Shown: positions 47,886-58,181, counted from the stretch's first letter. The stretch is 64,000 bases of DNA from Flaccisagitta enflata (GCA_965153355.1 OZ231128.1:12524001-12588000); one strand, 5' to 3'. A program made the numbers and translations. Notes: a model not told the origin generated them from the letters alone.

Positions 47886-48342
47886 GAAAGGGAGGAAGCC
47901 TATTTTTGGGGGCGAAATTTCGAATTTAGGCACTCAAATATCTAGTTCAGTAAGAAAATTGTGGTTTTACGCTCTTTGACTTCCAACTTCTAACAATCCT
48001 TATTTCTTTTCCTTGAATTTTCCATTGAACTCAGATTTGGTCTCGTCACCGATTCCACTGCAGTTCTACAGTACAGATTCGGCGTCGGGATTCCAGAGAG
48101 GAGAAGCTATGATGGTCGAATGCATCGGTAATAAAGTTATCGCGTGGGGCGGTTTTTATAAGCGAGTGCTGAGGGATCCAAATTTGATCCATATTTACAG
48201 CTGTAAGGCTCAAATTTTAGCCTTGAGGCCCATATCCAGTGGTAGTGCACTAAGAAACCTACTGACAAAGCATATGTCATCAGCCACTGCCCCTCTCACC
48301 ACCACACACCCATATACATTATACAGTTATACACTCAAATAG
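44188..48342 (+). CDS. HEPN-NACHT protein, copy 1, with broken kelch exon (exons 44188-47833, 48035-48342)
   Basis: Predicted NLR-like protein of about 1317 residues, likely cytosolic. Residues 1-275 are a low-complexity Ser/Thr-rich tail. 276-435 form a helical HEPN-like domain with R387-N-A-G-A-H392, the R-x4-H motif of HEPN RNases. 440-495 look coiled-coil. 545-650 are an acidic Ser-rich linker. 670-900 are a NACHT STAND ATPase with Walker A (AAGGRGKTT, K683), Walker B (LVWMLDGIDES, D759-E763) and a sensor-like FIMLTRE. A helical tail contains C1140-x2-C1143. Splicing: donor after AACG at 47833, acceptor TGAACTCAG at 48034, phase 1; without splicing the frame runs into a CT repeat and stops at 47979. 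Exon 2 begins a kelch propeller (VIAWGGF) but after about position 48202 turns into minisatellite-element sequence, so the protein ends in about 47 unrelated residues. The inverted copy at 61940-64000 keeps the whole propeller. HEPN is assigned by motif and helical pattern; NACHT is firm. RNase activity is inference. Confidence 0.85.
47834..48034 (+). other. Intron of HEPN-NACHT copy 1 with (CT)n
   Basis: GTAAAT donor and CTCAG acceptor. It holds about 36 bases of CT repeat directly after the donor. The matching intron of copy 2 (62956-63260) has a much longer CT run, so the intron length difference is repeat expansion. Confidence 0.88.
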
Positions 48343-48380
48343 GGGCAACGGGTACCGCTGACCATCTAAAGCTTTTGCGA
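48203..48380 (+). mobile_element. Minisatellite-element debris fused into the kelch exon
   Basis: AAGGCTCAAATTTTAGCCTTGAGGCC resembles the variant-2 minisatellite core. The part from ACTGCCCCTCTCACC to GGTACCGCTGACCATCTAA is also found at 23840-23910 inside a hairpin element. Homology to the kelch exon of copy 2 ends exactly before this stretch. Confidence 0.7.
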
Positions 48381-49060
48381 CTTTTTTCATCTCTATTCAG
48401 ACATGGCCGAATTGAAACAAGATAAACTGGAACACTACAATGTCAACTCATTGCATGCCGTATGAGCCATGGCAATAGCTTTGAATCTACTCTGATTAAC
48501 TTCGGTATATGAACAAACCATCTAGCAGGCGCTCAACAACATCAACACAAAGCAAAATATCTCAAGCATTAGTGCGCTGGAAAAAATAACCATCCCTGCA
48601 CCATGGCATAGTGCAAATCTGACTGTTGAAAAACCCAGACCCAGGATTCAACCTACCTCTTCACAGGCAACTTACCTTAACTGACATTGTGGTTTTACTC
48701 TTGCCACGTCCTTCAGGCAAACTTACAGTTCATATTTTCCCTTTACATGGAATTTTCTGGACTCAAATCTTACAGGCAAACCAAGAACTTTGTTTCCTTT
48801 CAATTATCCGTTTAATGAAAGGACAATAAGCAGAAACAAAATCTTCCAATTCAACTTACTCAGTTGCGATAGCATCCAATTCGATTTTCTCATTGATATG
48901 ATTATCTACGTTGATTTCTAGAATACCGCTGAAAATACAGTGGCAGGAATCTGGTTAAGTTAAAGACAATCTTTAAAGATTTGTTTGACTATTCTTTCCC
49001 CTTCAAATAGGTTGCTTTTTATCAGCTAATGCTTTTGATCTGTATGACTGATTTGGCATA
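48381..49060. other. Region without a confirmed gene
   Basis: Contains one possible minus-strand mini-exon (48860-48928) with good splice borders (TTTTCAG before, GTAAGT after) and one open frame. It resembles no family I know. Otherwise AT-rich and not recognised as a repeat. Confidence 0.35.
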
Positions 49061-49118
49061 CTGAGAAATATTTTTGCCCATTTTTTTCTATATAATTATT
49101 CCATCGAGAGTTTCTGAA

Positions 49119-49961
49119 ATGAAGAAGTATGTGAGTCATTGTGTCCTCCTGATACTGATAATACTTGTGATAACAATTTTTCGAGGACTAGGACCTAACA
49201 GAAGTCCCAATGATATCGTTTCTAACCCTAAAGAGGATTTTTTGATCTGCATGTTTTTTACTGGAGGATTAAAAGAAGAAGCGGAAAATTCCATTCAAAC
49301 GTTGAAGAATCTTGGATTAAGCGAGAAATTAGTGGTCACAGCATTAGATGATGAGGCTTATATTCATACAAAAGATTTGGGAGTGAAAGTTGAAAAACGA
49401 CAAACGAATCTAGAAAAGATAACTAATTGGGGAACCAGATCATTCAGGAAAATAAACCTGAACAAATTTGATATCATTTTGAACCTTTTACAAAGAGAAA
49501 AGAGGATTGTTGTCTTTGTCGATCCCGATGTTCTGTTTCTCGAGGACATTTCTGATGACGTCATTAAATTCAGAGAGAGTAATCACGATGTAATGATTCA
49601 AAGTGATAATTCGGGGTTTGACGAAAATGCCAAAAATAAATTGTGCACAGGGTTTATCTTTTTTAAACCAAATGAAAAAACTTTGGATCTGCTTAAACTA
49701 ACTCAAGAAAAATCCGTTCAAGGCTTATTGGATGATCAAATATCGTTGAATATTCAGTTAAAAAACAAGAGTAACGGTATCAATTATGACGTGTTTGATT
49801 CAAGAGCTTATCCTAATGGTAAACGATATTTTGATAACATAGATACTATGTATAAAGAGTACAAACCAACCATTGTTCATAACAATTGGTTGCATACAAC
49901 AAATGAAAAAATTGACAGACTAAAAAAAATTGGCTTGTGGTTTTTGCCTCCTAGAAAGTAA
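49119..49961 (+). CDS. Type II membrane glycosyltransferase (nucleotide-diphospho-sugar transferase family)
   Basis: Intronless frame of 280 residues from ATG 49119. An in-frame ATG at 49074 would add 15 residues, but the later start puts a clean signal anchor first: KK, then a hydrophobic stretch CVLLILIILVITIF at about residues 8-21, as in Golgi type II enzymes. The catalytic domain shows a Rossmann-like start (FLICMFFTGG), a central VVFVDPDVLFLED whose D135-P-D137 is the metal/UDP-sugar-binding DxD motif, then CTGFIFFKPN and DDQISLNIQL, and the closing VHNNWLHTTNEKIDRLKKIG. That order (DxDVxxL, GFxxxKP, DQxxLN, HxNW...K..RL...GLW) is typical of the PF03407-type family, which transfers sugars to glycoproteins or glycolipids. 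The acceptor cannot be told. Codons are more AT-rich than in the HEPN-NACHT and PNP genes. The lack of introns could mean retrocopy or transfer origin; no poly(A) or flanking repeat proves this. Confidence 0.8.
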   Translation: MKKYVSHCVLLILIILVITIFRGLGPNRSPNDIVSNPKEDFLICMFFTGGLKEEAENSIQTLKNLGLSEKLVVTALDDEAYIHTKDLGVKVEKRQTNLEKITNWGTRSFRKINLNKFDIILNLLQREKRIVVFVDPDVLFLEDISDDVIKFRESNHDVMIQSDNSGFDENAKNKLCTGFIFFKPNEKTLDLLKLTQEKSVQGLLDDQISLNIQLKNKSNGINYDVFDSRAYPNGKRYFDNIDTMYKEYKPTIVHNNWLHTTNEKIDRLKKIGLWFLPPRK

Positions 49962-50019
49962 AAAGTTAAAACACTTGAAATCATCTTCAGTCACTACTAA
50001 TGTGTTTATTTGTTAAATC

Positions 50020-50460
50020 ATATCAGGCAAAATTGTATGTATTGATTGGTCTGAAAATCAGAAAAAAATAGGACTGAGCCAAATGAGGTAGATGAGCTAT
50101 GCTCACTGACATGCTTTCTTTTTTTTGCATGCTCAAATCATAACATTTATTAATCTATCCCATTGAAAAAAAAATAGATAAAAAAAATAAAAAAGACTGA
50201 GCTAAATGAGCTAGAATATATACATTATACAAACACCCTCAGTGATGAGAAGCTGTGCCCACCGGACATGCTTTCTTGTATCTTCTTGCTTAAACACATA
50301 TCAAAATATTCATTTGTTTATCGCATTTGAAATCAGAAATAAAAAGACCGAGCTTAGTGAGCTAAATGAGCTAGAATGCTCATAAACACCATCACAGATG
50401 AGCAGCTATGCTCATAAACATGTTTTCTTGTATTTGCATGCTCGAACAAACAAAACATTA
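50020..50460 (-). repeat. ~120-bp repeat (CAGATGAGCAGCTATGCTC), inverse of 30420-30790
   Basis: Three diverged units with TGAGCTAGAATG, GAGCAGCTATGCTCATAAAC and CATGTTTTCTTGTATTTGCAT. It follows the glycosyltransferase stop by about 60 bases. Confidence 0.65.
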
Positions 50461-50742
50461 ATTACACTTCTCATTGATCCTATACACAAAATCATAAAAA
50501 AAAATTCAAGTAAAATTTTGTAAAACATCCCTGTACCATGACTAAAAATATTTGATGTCAAAAGTCGAAGACTGACTTCGACTTTTTTCCCGATAAACCT
50601 TAGATTGATTTTCTGGTTTGATCCTTGAAGATTCAATTATTGATATTGATATTGATATTGATCCAATTGTTGATATGTCCACTAATCCTGTAGAAATTCT
50701 TTCCCGTGTGAAATGACTCTTAAAATTTCATCCTCACTGAAG

Positions 50743-51394
50743 TTTTTAGTCGCGGACATACGACTCTACACCTTGCCGTGACGGTCGGTGCGTAACATTT
50801 TTGAATTTTGAGCGGTTTTCGCATTACTGCTCCTGTTGGGTGCTTCACATAGCAAAAGATGGGAGTATCCCTTCACCCTACTTGGCATCGTGAAAGGCTT
50901 GTAAAAATCACGAAGATGACTTTTCCTTTTTAAAATTCCTTCATCTTCCGTTTTTGTTTTGTCTCTAAAGTTTCACAGATTTTAATTATAAACTCGTATT
51001 TTTGTTACAAAAATGACAATTATTTGCTTTACTGCTAAAATCAGCGATTTTTAAAAATAAACTAAGATATAAGAATATAAGCCATGAAAGAGCTCATGAA
51101 AAGGCAAATTAACAATTCTATGAAGAGTAAAACTTTGTAAAAGTTAATTTAAAGAATATGAGCATATTGCTTTATCCCACTGTATTATGCAAATTAGTCC
51201 TCACAGGCCCTCACAGGTCACAAAAACGGAAGACGAATGATTCGATAAACAAAATGGCAGGTAAGGAATTTAAATCTAAATGACCCACATTTGGTGTGTT
51301 AGGTGAAAAAGAAGTAATCAACTTTGGCTATGTGAAGCACCCAACTGCTCCTGCTCAACCATCCGCGACTGGATTGCCGTGTACCCGGCCTTCT
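50743..51394 (+). mobile_element. Hairpin element, TCGCG subfamily, interrupted by a MITE
   Basis: Hairpin AGTCGCGGACATACGACT (50748-50765), TCTACACCTTGCCG, GAATTTTGAGCGG and ATTACTGCTCCTG, then a 509-bp MITE, then CTGCTCCTGCTCAACCATCC, the distal arm GCGACTG, GCCGTGTACCCGGC and CTT. Without the MITE it is a copy of about 135 bases like those at 4741 and 8366. Confidence 0.82.
50836..51344. mobile_element. 509-bp MITE with 9-bp target-site duplication, nested
   Basis: Starts TTGGGTGCTTCACATAGC and ends GGCTATGTGAAGCACCCAA. It is flanked by the 9-base repeat CTGCTCCTG (50827-50835 and 51345-51353). Same family as 39437-39951, with a shared interior (TTCCTTCATCTTCCG). The duplicated target lies inside the hairpin element, proving this insertion is the younger event. 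Confidence 0.9.
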
Positions 51395-51588
51395 TTTTCC
51401 CCTAAAGAAAAAGTCTATCAGTTCAGGAATCAGGTCTTTCAATCGAAATGTGTGTTGATCAAACATTATGCAACAACATTTGAATTATTCCGCGTAATGT
51501 GTTTATTCTTTGCTGAATGAATGCGCATATCTTGGGAGGGTCGCTTTTATGATAAAGGTTTGTATCATTGTTTTATAAAACTAAATGT

Positions 51589-51723
51589 GAATGGAAAATG
51601 AGTTTCATAACCGGGCACGCTCCTCACAATTTCAGCATGCCCAACAGAGAATGAGCGTGCCCGGTTATGAAACTCATTTTCCATTCTGTTGGGCATGCTG
51701 AAATTGTGAGGAGCGTGCCCGGT
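51589..51723. repeat. Interleaved palindromes (A-B-A'-B'-A')
   Basis: A perfect 34-base inverted pair (51589-51622 with 51653-51686) overlaps a perfect 39-base inverted pair (51610-51648 with 51685-51723). The two stems share bases, so only one can form at a time. A related sequence (TTGGGCACGCTGAAATTTGG) occurs at 23563-23582. Confidence 0.85.
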
Positions 51724-51911
51724 GTGCACGCTCATCGGAATCACTAAATTAGGGCCTGTTCGAGACCATTGCCAGGATTGTTTGTTTGGAAATGACAGTG
51801 GGATAAAAGGACAATACACAACAAAACAAGCAAAAATGCAAATTAAAAACCATAATTTGCTTTAAGTTTAAACAATACAAAAGGATTCAGTTTTTTAATG
51901 AGCCTCAGATA

Positions 51912-52120
51912 AAACAAGGCCAACACCTATAAGTCGCGTGCGGAACATGAATAAGTCAAGATGACCTGAAATGACTCAAAATGACTTGAAAAGACATTAA
52001 AGGACTTTAATGACTAAATTCACCTGATGAATTAAGTGACTTAATATGACTTAATATGACTTAAAAATGACTTAGAATGACTTACAATGACTTAGAATGA
52101 CTTATAATGACTTATAATAC
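51912..52120 (-). mobile_element. Hairpin-element left part with AATGACTTAA decamer repeat
   Basis: AACAAGGCCAACACCTATAA, the arm AGTCGCGTGCGG and about 15 decamer units as in 36008-36391. The array and hairpin end are missing; it runs into ACCATTTGG and CTTAAAAACGCCG of another element. Confidence 0.68.
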
Positions 52121-52247
52121 CATTTGGAAAGGAGCTGTGTGTCCAAAAAGCTTAAAAACGCCGGAAAAGTAAATTGTCGCAAAAGCTATAGAATGTCAGC
52201 GGTACCCGTGCCCTGCTGAGTAGGTTGTGCTTGAAGTTGAATGGGGA

Positions 52248-52716
52248 GCGGGGCAGCGGCCCCAAAGGGGTCAATGGCCTTTGTTTTCACACATATGGGG
52301 TAATTTCTCATTATTCTCCTCCTCCGCCCCTCCCTCTCAAATCCCAGTCTCGAGGCCCAATTCCAGTCTTGAGGCCCAAATCCCAGTTTCAAGGGCCAAA
52401 TTCTAGTCTCAAGGCCAAAATCCTAGCCTGGCGGCTGAGCTTTGGGCCTCAAGGCTGGGATCTGGGCCTCTTGGCTGAGATTTGAACTATGAGGCTGAGA
52501 TGTAGGCCTCCAGGCCCGGATTTTGGCTTTTAGGCTCAAATTTGGGATTTGGGCCTCGGGACTGGGATGTGGGCCTCAAGACTGGAATTTGGCCTTGAGA
52601 CTAGGATTGGAGGGGGGGGGGGGGAAGTAGAAGAAGGAGAAGAAGAAGAAGAAAAAAATCCCCCATATGTGTGAAAGCATAGGTCATCAACCCCTTCGGG
52701 GCTGCTGCCCAAAAAG
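52248..52716. mobile_element. Minisatellite element, variant 2, complete copy
   Basis: Inverted ends GGGCAGCGGCCCCAAAGGGG (52251) and CCCCTTCGGGGCTGCTGCCC (52690-52709), then subterminal ACACATATGGGG and CCCCATATGTGTG. The core is about 12 units of a 19-20 base repeat (AATCCCAGTCTCGAGGCCC), turning into its inverse after about 52420. Confidence 0.75.
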
Positions 52717-52719
52717 GGA

Positions 52720-52992
52720 CCACTGACTGACCAACCAACCAATTAATGGACCGACTGACAAAGCGCAATGTAGAGTTGCGTAGCACGTGAGCTTTCTGAA
52801 CCTCATAGAATCATTCTACCATTTCTAGAAGCTGAGATACATCATTTTCTTTGGTCTTGATCCCACGGCTACCCTAGTCAAGTGCGGGTGGGCAGGAGCA
52901 GTGCTGGAGAAGGTCACTAGGGCATCTGGGCAGGAGCCATATGCTCAATATGCTCAAAAACGCCAAACAAGTATATACAGGGTGTTTCATGC
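52720..52992 (-). mobile_element. Hairpin-element fragments
   Basis: A right end with a CTGACTGACCAACCAACC array, ACAAAGCGCAATGTAG and the decayed stem AGTTGCGTAGCACGTGAGCT (52734-52793). Then a left half starting at ACGGCTACCCTAGTC, GTGCGGGTGGGCAGGAGC and CAAAAACGCC (52866-52970). Confidence 0.6.
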
Positions 52993-53067
52993 CATATTAG
53001 ATATAAGAAAACGATGCCATTCTACTTCTAAAACTGCAAAAATAAGTCTGAAAAGAGATTCAAAGAG

Positions 53068-53465
53068 CACTTAAGCTACAATTTCTTGTGTAAAAATTTC
53101 ATGGGTTCGGGTCAAATATCTTGGCCACAATATCAATTTGAAGTCAAATGAGCATTTAAAGGAAGGTCTTTTAACAGCATTTTGATTCTGAAAGTTCTTC
53201 TTTGAAGTGCGCTCATTTCTAAATGGCTTGAGCCACAAATGCCAAATTGATCTCCGATTAAAGAAAATTTGATAAGCTTTAATTTGAGACCAATCTGGCA
53301 TCTGTAACTCAAGCCATGTAAAGAACTTTTGAAATAAAAATTATGTTAAAAAAGCTTCTCCTTTAGATGCTCATTTTACTTGATGTTGTGGCCAAGATAT
53401 TTGACCTAAACCCATGATATTTTTACACAAAAAAATTGGAGCTTAAGCATCTTAAAAAATTGTCA
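53068..53465. repeat. Foldback element
   Basis: TTAAGCTACAATTTCTTGTG and AAATATCTTGGCCACAA (about 53072-53130) pair with TTGTGGCCAAGATATTTG and TTGGAGCTTAA (about 53388-53448). The centre also pairs, CTTTAATTTGAGACC against a GATCTCCGATTAAAG-type sequence. Confidence 0.65.
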
Positions 53466-54345
53466 TCCCTTTTTAAGTTGGTGACCAAGTGGAAAAAATT
53501 GTTGTAGACAATTTTTTGCTCATAAAGTGATAAAACATAAATTTTCCAGAGATATACATGCAGATTTTGCTCTATTTGATTGAAATTGATGGATACACAT
53601 AGTTTCTGGCATGTTTACGACTTTTTTCACAAATTGCTGTGCACATTATTCTGCGCCATCTTTTTATTTGGATGTTGGCGCATGTTTGGGGCCAAGATTC
53701 TGGAAGGCGAGATGCAGAGAAGGCATTCAAGAGCTTTTCTAGGTGTCCAGATGGTCAGGGGTGTCATAATTGCTCATAAAAGAAAAAGATCATATGAAAA
53801 CCACCTGCGAATGATGATTGCAAATTGATGGAGATTTGCACATTGATTTGTGTAACATTTTGCTTTGATTACACCGTCTTTAAATCGAATTGACTTTTTG
53901 TAAACCTTTATAACTTTGAAACTGCTTGGCAAACAGTCCTCAAATTTTCAGTGTATGTTGGTAATATGCTGCAGTTTTACTATGCCGAATCTCAATGTTG
54001 AGCGCCAGATTGTTAGAAATAAGCATAACATTAAAGTGAACTGCCATTTTTGAGGCCGACCCAATTTTTGAGGAGCGGTTCTTTATAGAGGCTGTCTTCA
54101 ACAGCCCATCATCATTATAGACATTGACCTAAAGACCTGGGATTGGTCTAAGGTGACTACTAATTACCTGTGAAACAGAATTTAAGTAAGTTTTTGTCAG
54201 TTGAGACCATTCCCTGGACCCTAGATCATTTTTTTTAGATATGACAGGTCGATAGAAACAGCTTCTTTAAACATAGAATTGAGCTGGCCTAAAAAGTGGT
54301 ACAGTAGATGTCGTCTGTACTTGGAAATACGGGGGCCCTCATATC
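53466..54345. other. Region with no recognised gene
   Basis: A short open frame at 53580-53828 has no recognisable domain. The last exon(s) expected for the PNP-like gene on the minus strand were looked for here and not found. Confidence 0.4.
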
Positions 54346-54353
54346 CTAATTAC

Positions 54354-54526
54354 CATTTGTGAGTACGCGGGACCGGAAATGAGTCCCGAGACGCCTTCTT
54401 TGACGCGCGGACGAGACGCTTCAAATTCCATCGACTCGATCGTCTCTAGAAAGACTTCGCGCAACTCACGATCGTAGACGCAAGCCAACTCCGGGAAACG
54501 CGGACCCAGACGGTCGTCGTTGGGAC
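54354..54526 (-). CDS. PNP-like gene exon 5
   Basis: 173 bases, acceptor GTTGTCCTTCAG, donor GTAATT, phase fitting exon 4 across a 2.5-kb intron. Encodes PNDDRLGPRFPELACVYDRE and EGVSGLISGPAYSQM, matching the PNP GPNDERFGxRFPxMSDAYDR block. Strongly GC-rich compared with its flanks. Confidence 0.85.
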
Positions 54527-54889
54527 CTGAAGGACAACATTTATGAAGAGCTGAAAAAATTGGAGGTGGAACGTTCCAAATATGACGAAGAGATGGAGGA
54601 AGAGACAGAGAGATGGGAAGAATGCGGCGTAGAAGCGCCGTTTATCAACGTTGCGTGACACTGAATACTCAACTGAGGTAAGAATTAGATGAGTTCGAAC
54701 GAAATCTGAATTAATGTATGTGGGCTACGCGTGCTACGCGTGCTACAAGACTCAGTCTGTCCATCGAATCTTTTGTTCTGATTGTTCAAATGAAGGATGA
54801 AAATTCGAGACACAATAAAACGCTTTTGCTCGACGGATGCTCACACTCACACACACATTCACTCACACTCACACGCCCACAAACACACA

Positions 54890-54930
<41 letters not shown>

Positions 54931-54955
54931 TCGCACACACTCGCACACACTCACA

Positions 54956-55012
<57 letters not shown>

Positions 55013-55024
55013 AAGCGAAACAAA

Positions 55025-55118
<94 letters not shown>

Positions 55119-55909
55119 GAACAAACGCAATCTGAATTTGTAAAAACACATGCAATGTTTAAAAGAAATCCACGGGATACTGTTACGCTAGGTTGCTATA
55201 CTGAAACGGAAGAGGGCCTTGCGAATCCTCACTGACTGGTTCGTACGCGCACCACAAGAATTGAATATAAACAGGGATGTTCGCCCCATCCACAACAGAG
55301 TATACATTTCAAATTCATGGAATGACACAGATAATCGTACAATAAGCTAGAAGATTATTTCACCAAACAAAGTAGACAATGTAAAAACGAGAGAGATCTT
55401 TCAACATCATTGATAATTCATTCGTCTGACAGGCGTCTGAATACACAGACGGATTAAATTTATGGCAGGGAATTAAAAAAGAAAGGAAACAAAAGAGTAC
55501 GGGAAAGAAATGAAATGTGGAAAAAGATAAGATAGAATAGAAAGACAAAGGCAGAAAAAACAAGGCCAAGTAGGCCAATAAGGTGCGAATGCGTTACCCC
55601 ACAGACCAACCAACCGACCGACCGACGGACACAGCCAGTTATAGAGGTGCTTTGTCGCACCTAAAAAGTAAAAGAAGAGAAAAGTGAATTGAAGGAAATG
55701 TTTTGCGTCAGAGATTTATTTTTATTTGTTTCCCCCCCCTCCTTTCATGAGATGACAAAAAATTAAAAAGATGATATATTTAGTATTGAAAAACAAAGAA
55801 TGAAGAGCCTTACTTGTTTTCAGTGTCTTCATTCTATTTTGTCACTCTCTCTTTCTCTTTTCCTCTCTCTTTTTCCCTAATACTGTCCGATTGTCTGTCT
55901 CTCTGTCTC

Positions 55910-55961
<52 letters not shown>

Positions 55962-57242
55962 CTTCTCTCTCCCAAGTAGGGCCCCCGGGCGGTAAATGAT
56001 TGTCTCTTGATTAAATCCATCATCAAACATGATTTCTATCTTCTTTTTTTCGGGGGGGGGGGGGTAATTCTTCGTTATCTCCTTCTCGGGCCTCTTAATA
56101 CAACTATGGTTCATTACATGGCTCATTGGTCCGTTCGTTAGTCTCTACTAAATCATGGCTTGGGACAACATTGCTTCATTGAAGAAATATATCGTATTAT
56201 ATCAAACTGTATCAAAACATTAAATCTTTCGCTCCTCCTGTCCTTACTTGACAAAAAATAGAAATGAGGATAGATACATCTAGTATTGAAGAACAAAGAA
56301 TGACGAGCCTTATAAAGGATCGTATGTCCCATGCCTTACTGTGTTCCACCTCTGTCTCTATCCTTCACACACAAAAAATTTGAGAGATTTGGGAATAAAA
56401 GATTTTTTTTCACGTTTTTAGCTGCAGGGCATTTAACAAAATGAAAGTAAATCTGGATTTGTGGATCAAGAAATGCGTCATCATTTGTAAGAATGGACAT
56501 TTTTAGTTGTCAAACTAAAATATCGCCTCTGACGAAATTTAGTGGGCGGTCTAGTAGCTACTTTAACTTTGGAGTGATATTGTGCATGGTATTTATTCAC
56601 TCACTAACTCATTCATTAATTCATTCATTTATTCATTTATTCATTCATTAATTCATTCATCCATTCGTCACGCGGCATTTCGTTACAGCTCTTAGTTTGT
56701 CTGTCAGTATATCCGCTGTCGTCTTCCATCAATCAATTTGTCAATCGTTCCTTCAGTCTGTTTTTCTCTCCATTCATCCATTTGTTCATTCGGTCATTCA
56801 TTCATTCATTCATTCATTAATTCATTGATTCATTTGTACATTCCGTTATTCAGTTACCGTTTTTCTTGGAACTTTTAGCGGGTTTAGTCTGCAAATTCAT
56901 TCATTCATTCATTCATTCATTCATTCATTCATTCATTCATTCATTCATTCATTCATTCATTCACTCATTCATTCATTCACTCATTCATTCACTCATTCAT
57001 TCATTCATTAATATATTCATTGATTCACTCACTCATTCACTCAATAATTCATTCATTCACTGACCTTTGAGCGGGTTGAGTCCACAAATTCCTGGTAGAT
57101 TGACGTGGTCTTGAACAACGACAAAGTCTCCAACTTTAAAATCGGGATTTAGACTTCCAACAGTGTTGAGATTGATGAAGTGAGTCGCACCCAACATACG
57201 AGCCACGCGCACGGGCATGGAAGAGACGCCGTAGTGGAAGCC

Positions 57243-57292
<50 letters not shown>

Positions 57293-57307
57293 GAGAGAAA
57301 GAGAGAA

Positions 57308-57375
<68 letters not shown>

Positions 57376-58113
57376 ACACACACAGAGTAAGACAGAGCCA
57401 GAGGGAGAGAGACAGAGCAAGACAGAGCCAGAGGGAGAGAGACTGAGTAAGACAGAGCCAGAGGGAGAGAAAAGTGTGTGTTACTCTTTCGACACCAAAC
57501 GCAAACTTCAAATCGTGCAAAACTTGCAATAACACGATTGTTGCGCCCGCAAATGTTACAGTTTTCGTTTGCACTTGCACATCGCGCTATGTTGAATAAG
57601 TCAAGAATTTTTGGAGCAATTTATGAGTGATAAAAAATGGACATAAAATTGTCATACCTCATACGGTGGAAATCTTCCTTGCAGAATGACAATTCTCTTT
57701 CGGCCCAATCGCCCCAAAGTCATTTGTTGGGGCGCATCTTAAAAATCGGAGAATCAATCAATCAATCATCAGATCAAATTTGAGTATCAGTCAATCGAGC
57801 AATCAATAAACAGAATTATAATTTGTTCAAATATGAAATCAACCAATTACCGATCAATCAATTTCTTACTCCACCGACCACAGTTTCAATCATTAAGTAT
57901 ACGGAGAAAAGGCACATTACGAATTGATTGCACTTTCTGTTACTCACCCGCTTCTGACTCGATGACGTGGAAATGCGGCAACTCTGAATATTTGAAGACG
58001 ATTTTGTCATCGAGCATCTCGGAGATGCCTCCAAGTCCTCGTCCACTCAAAATCGCGATCTGAGGAACGATTTGAGTCCGCTCACGAATCCAATCAGTCA
58101 CTTCACGGATGCC

Positions 58114-58181
<68 letters not shown>

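Noticed and set aside
53580-53828. 82-residue frame with a hydrophobic segment
   Set aside because: No domain, no splice context and no homology that I can recognise; flanked by a foldback repeat.
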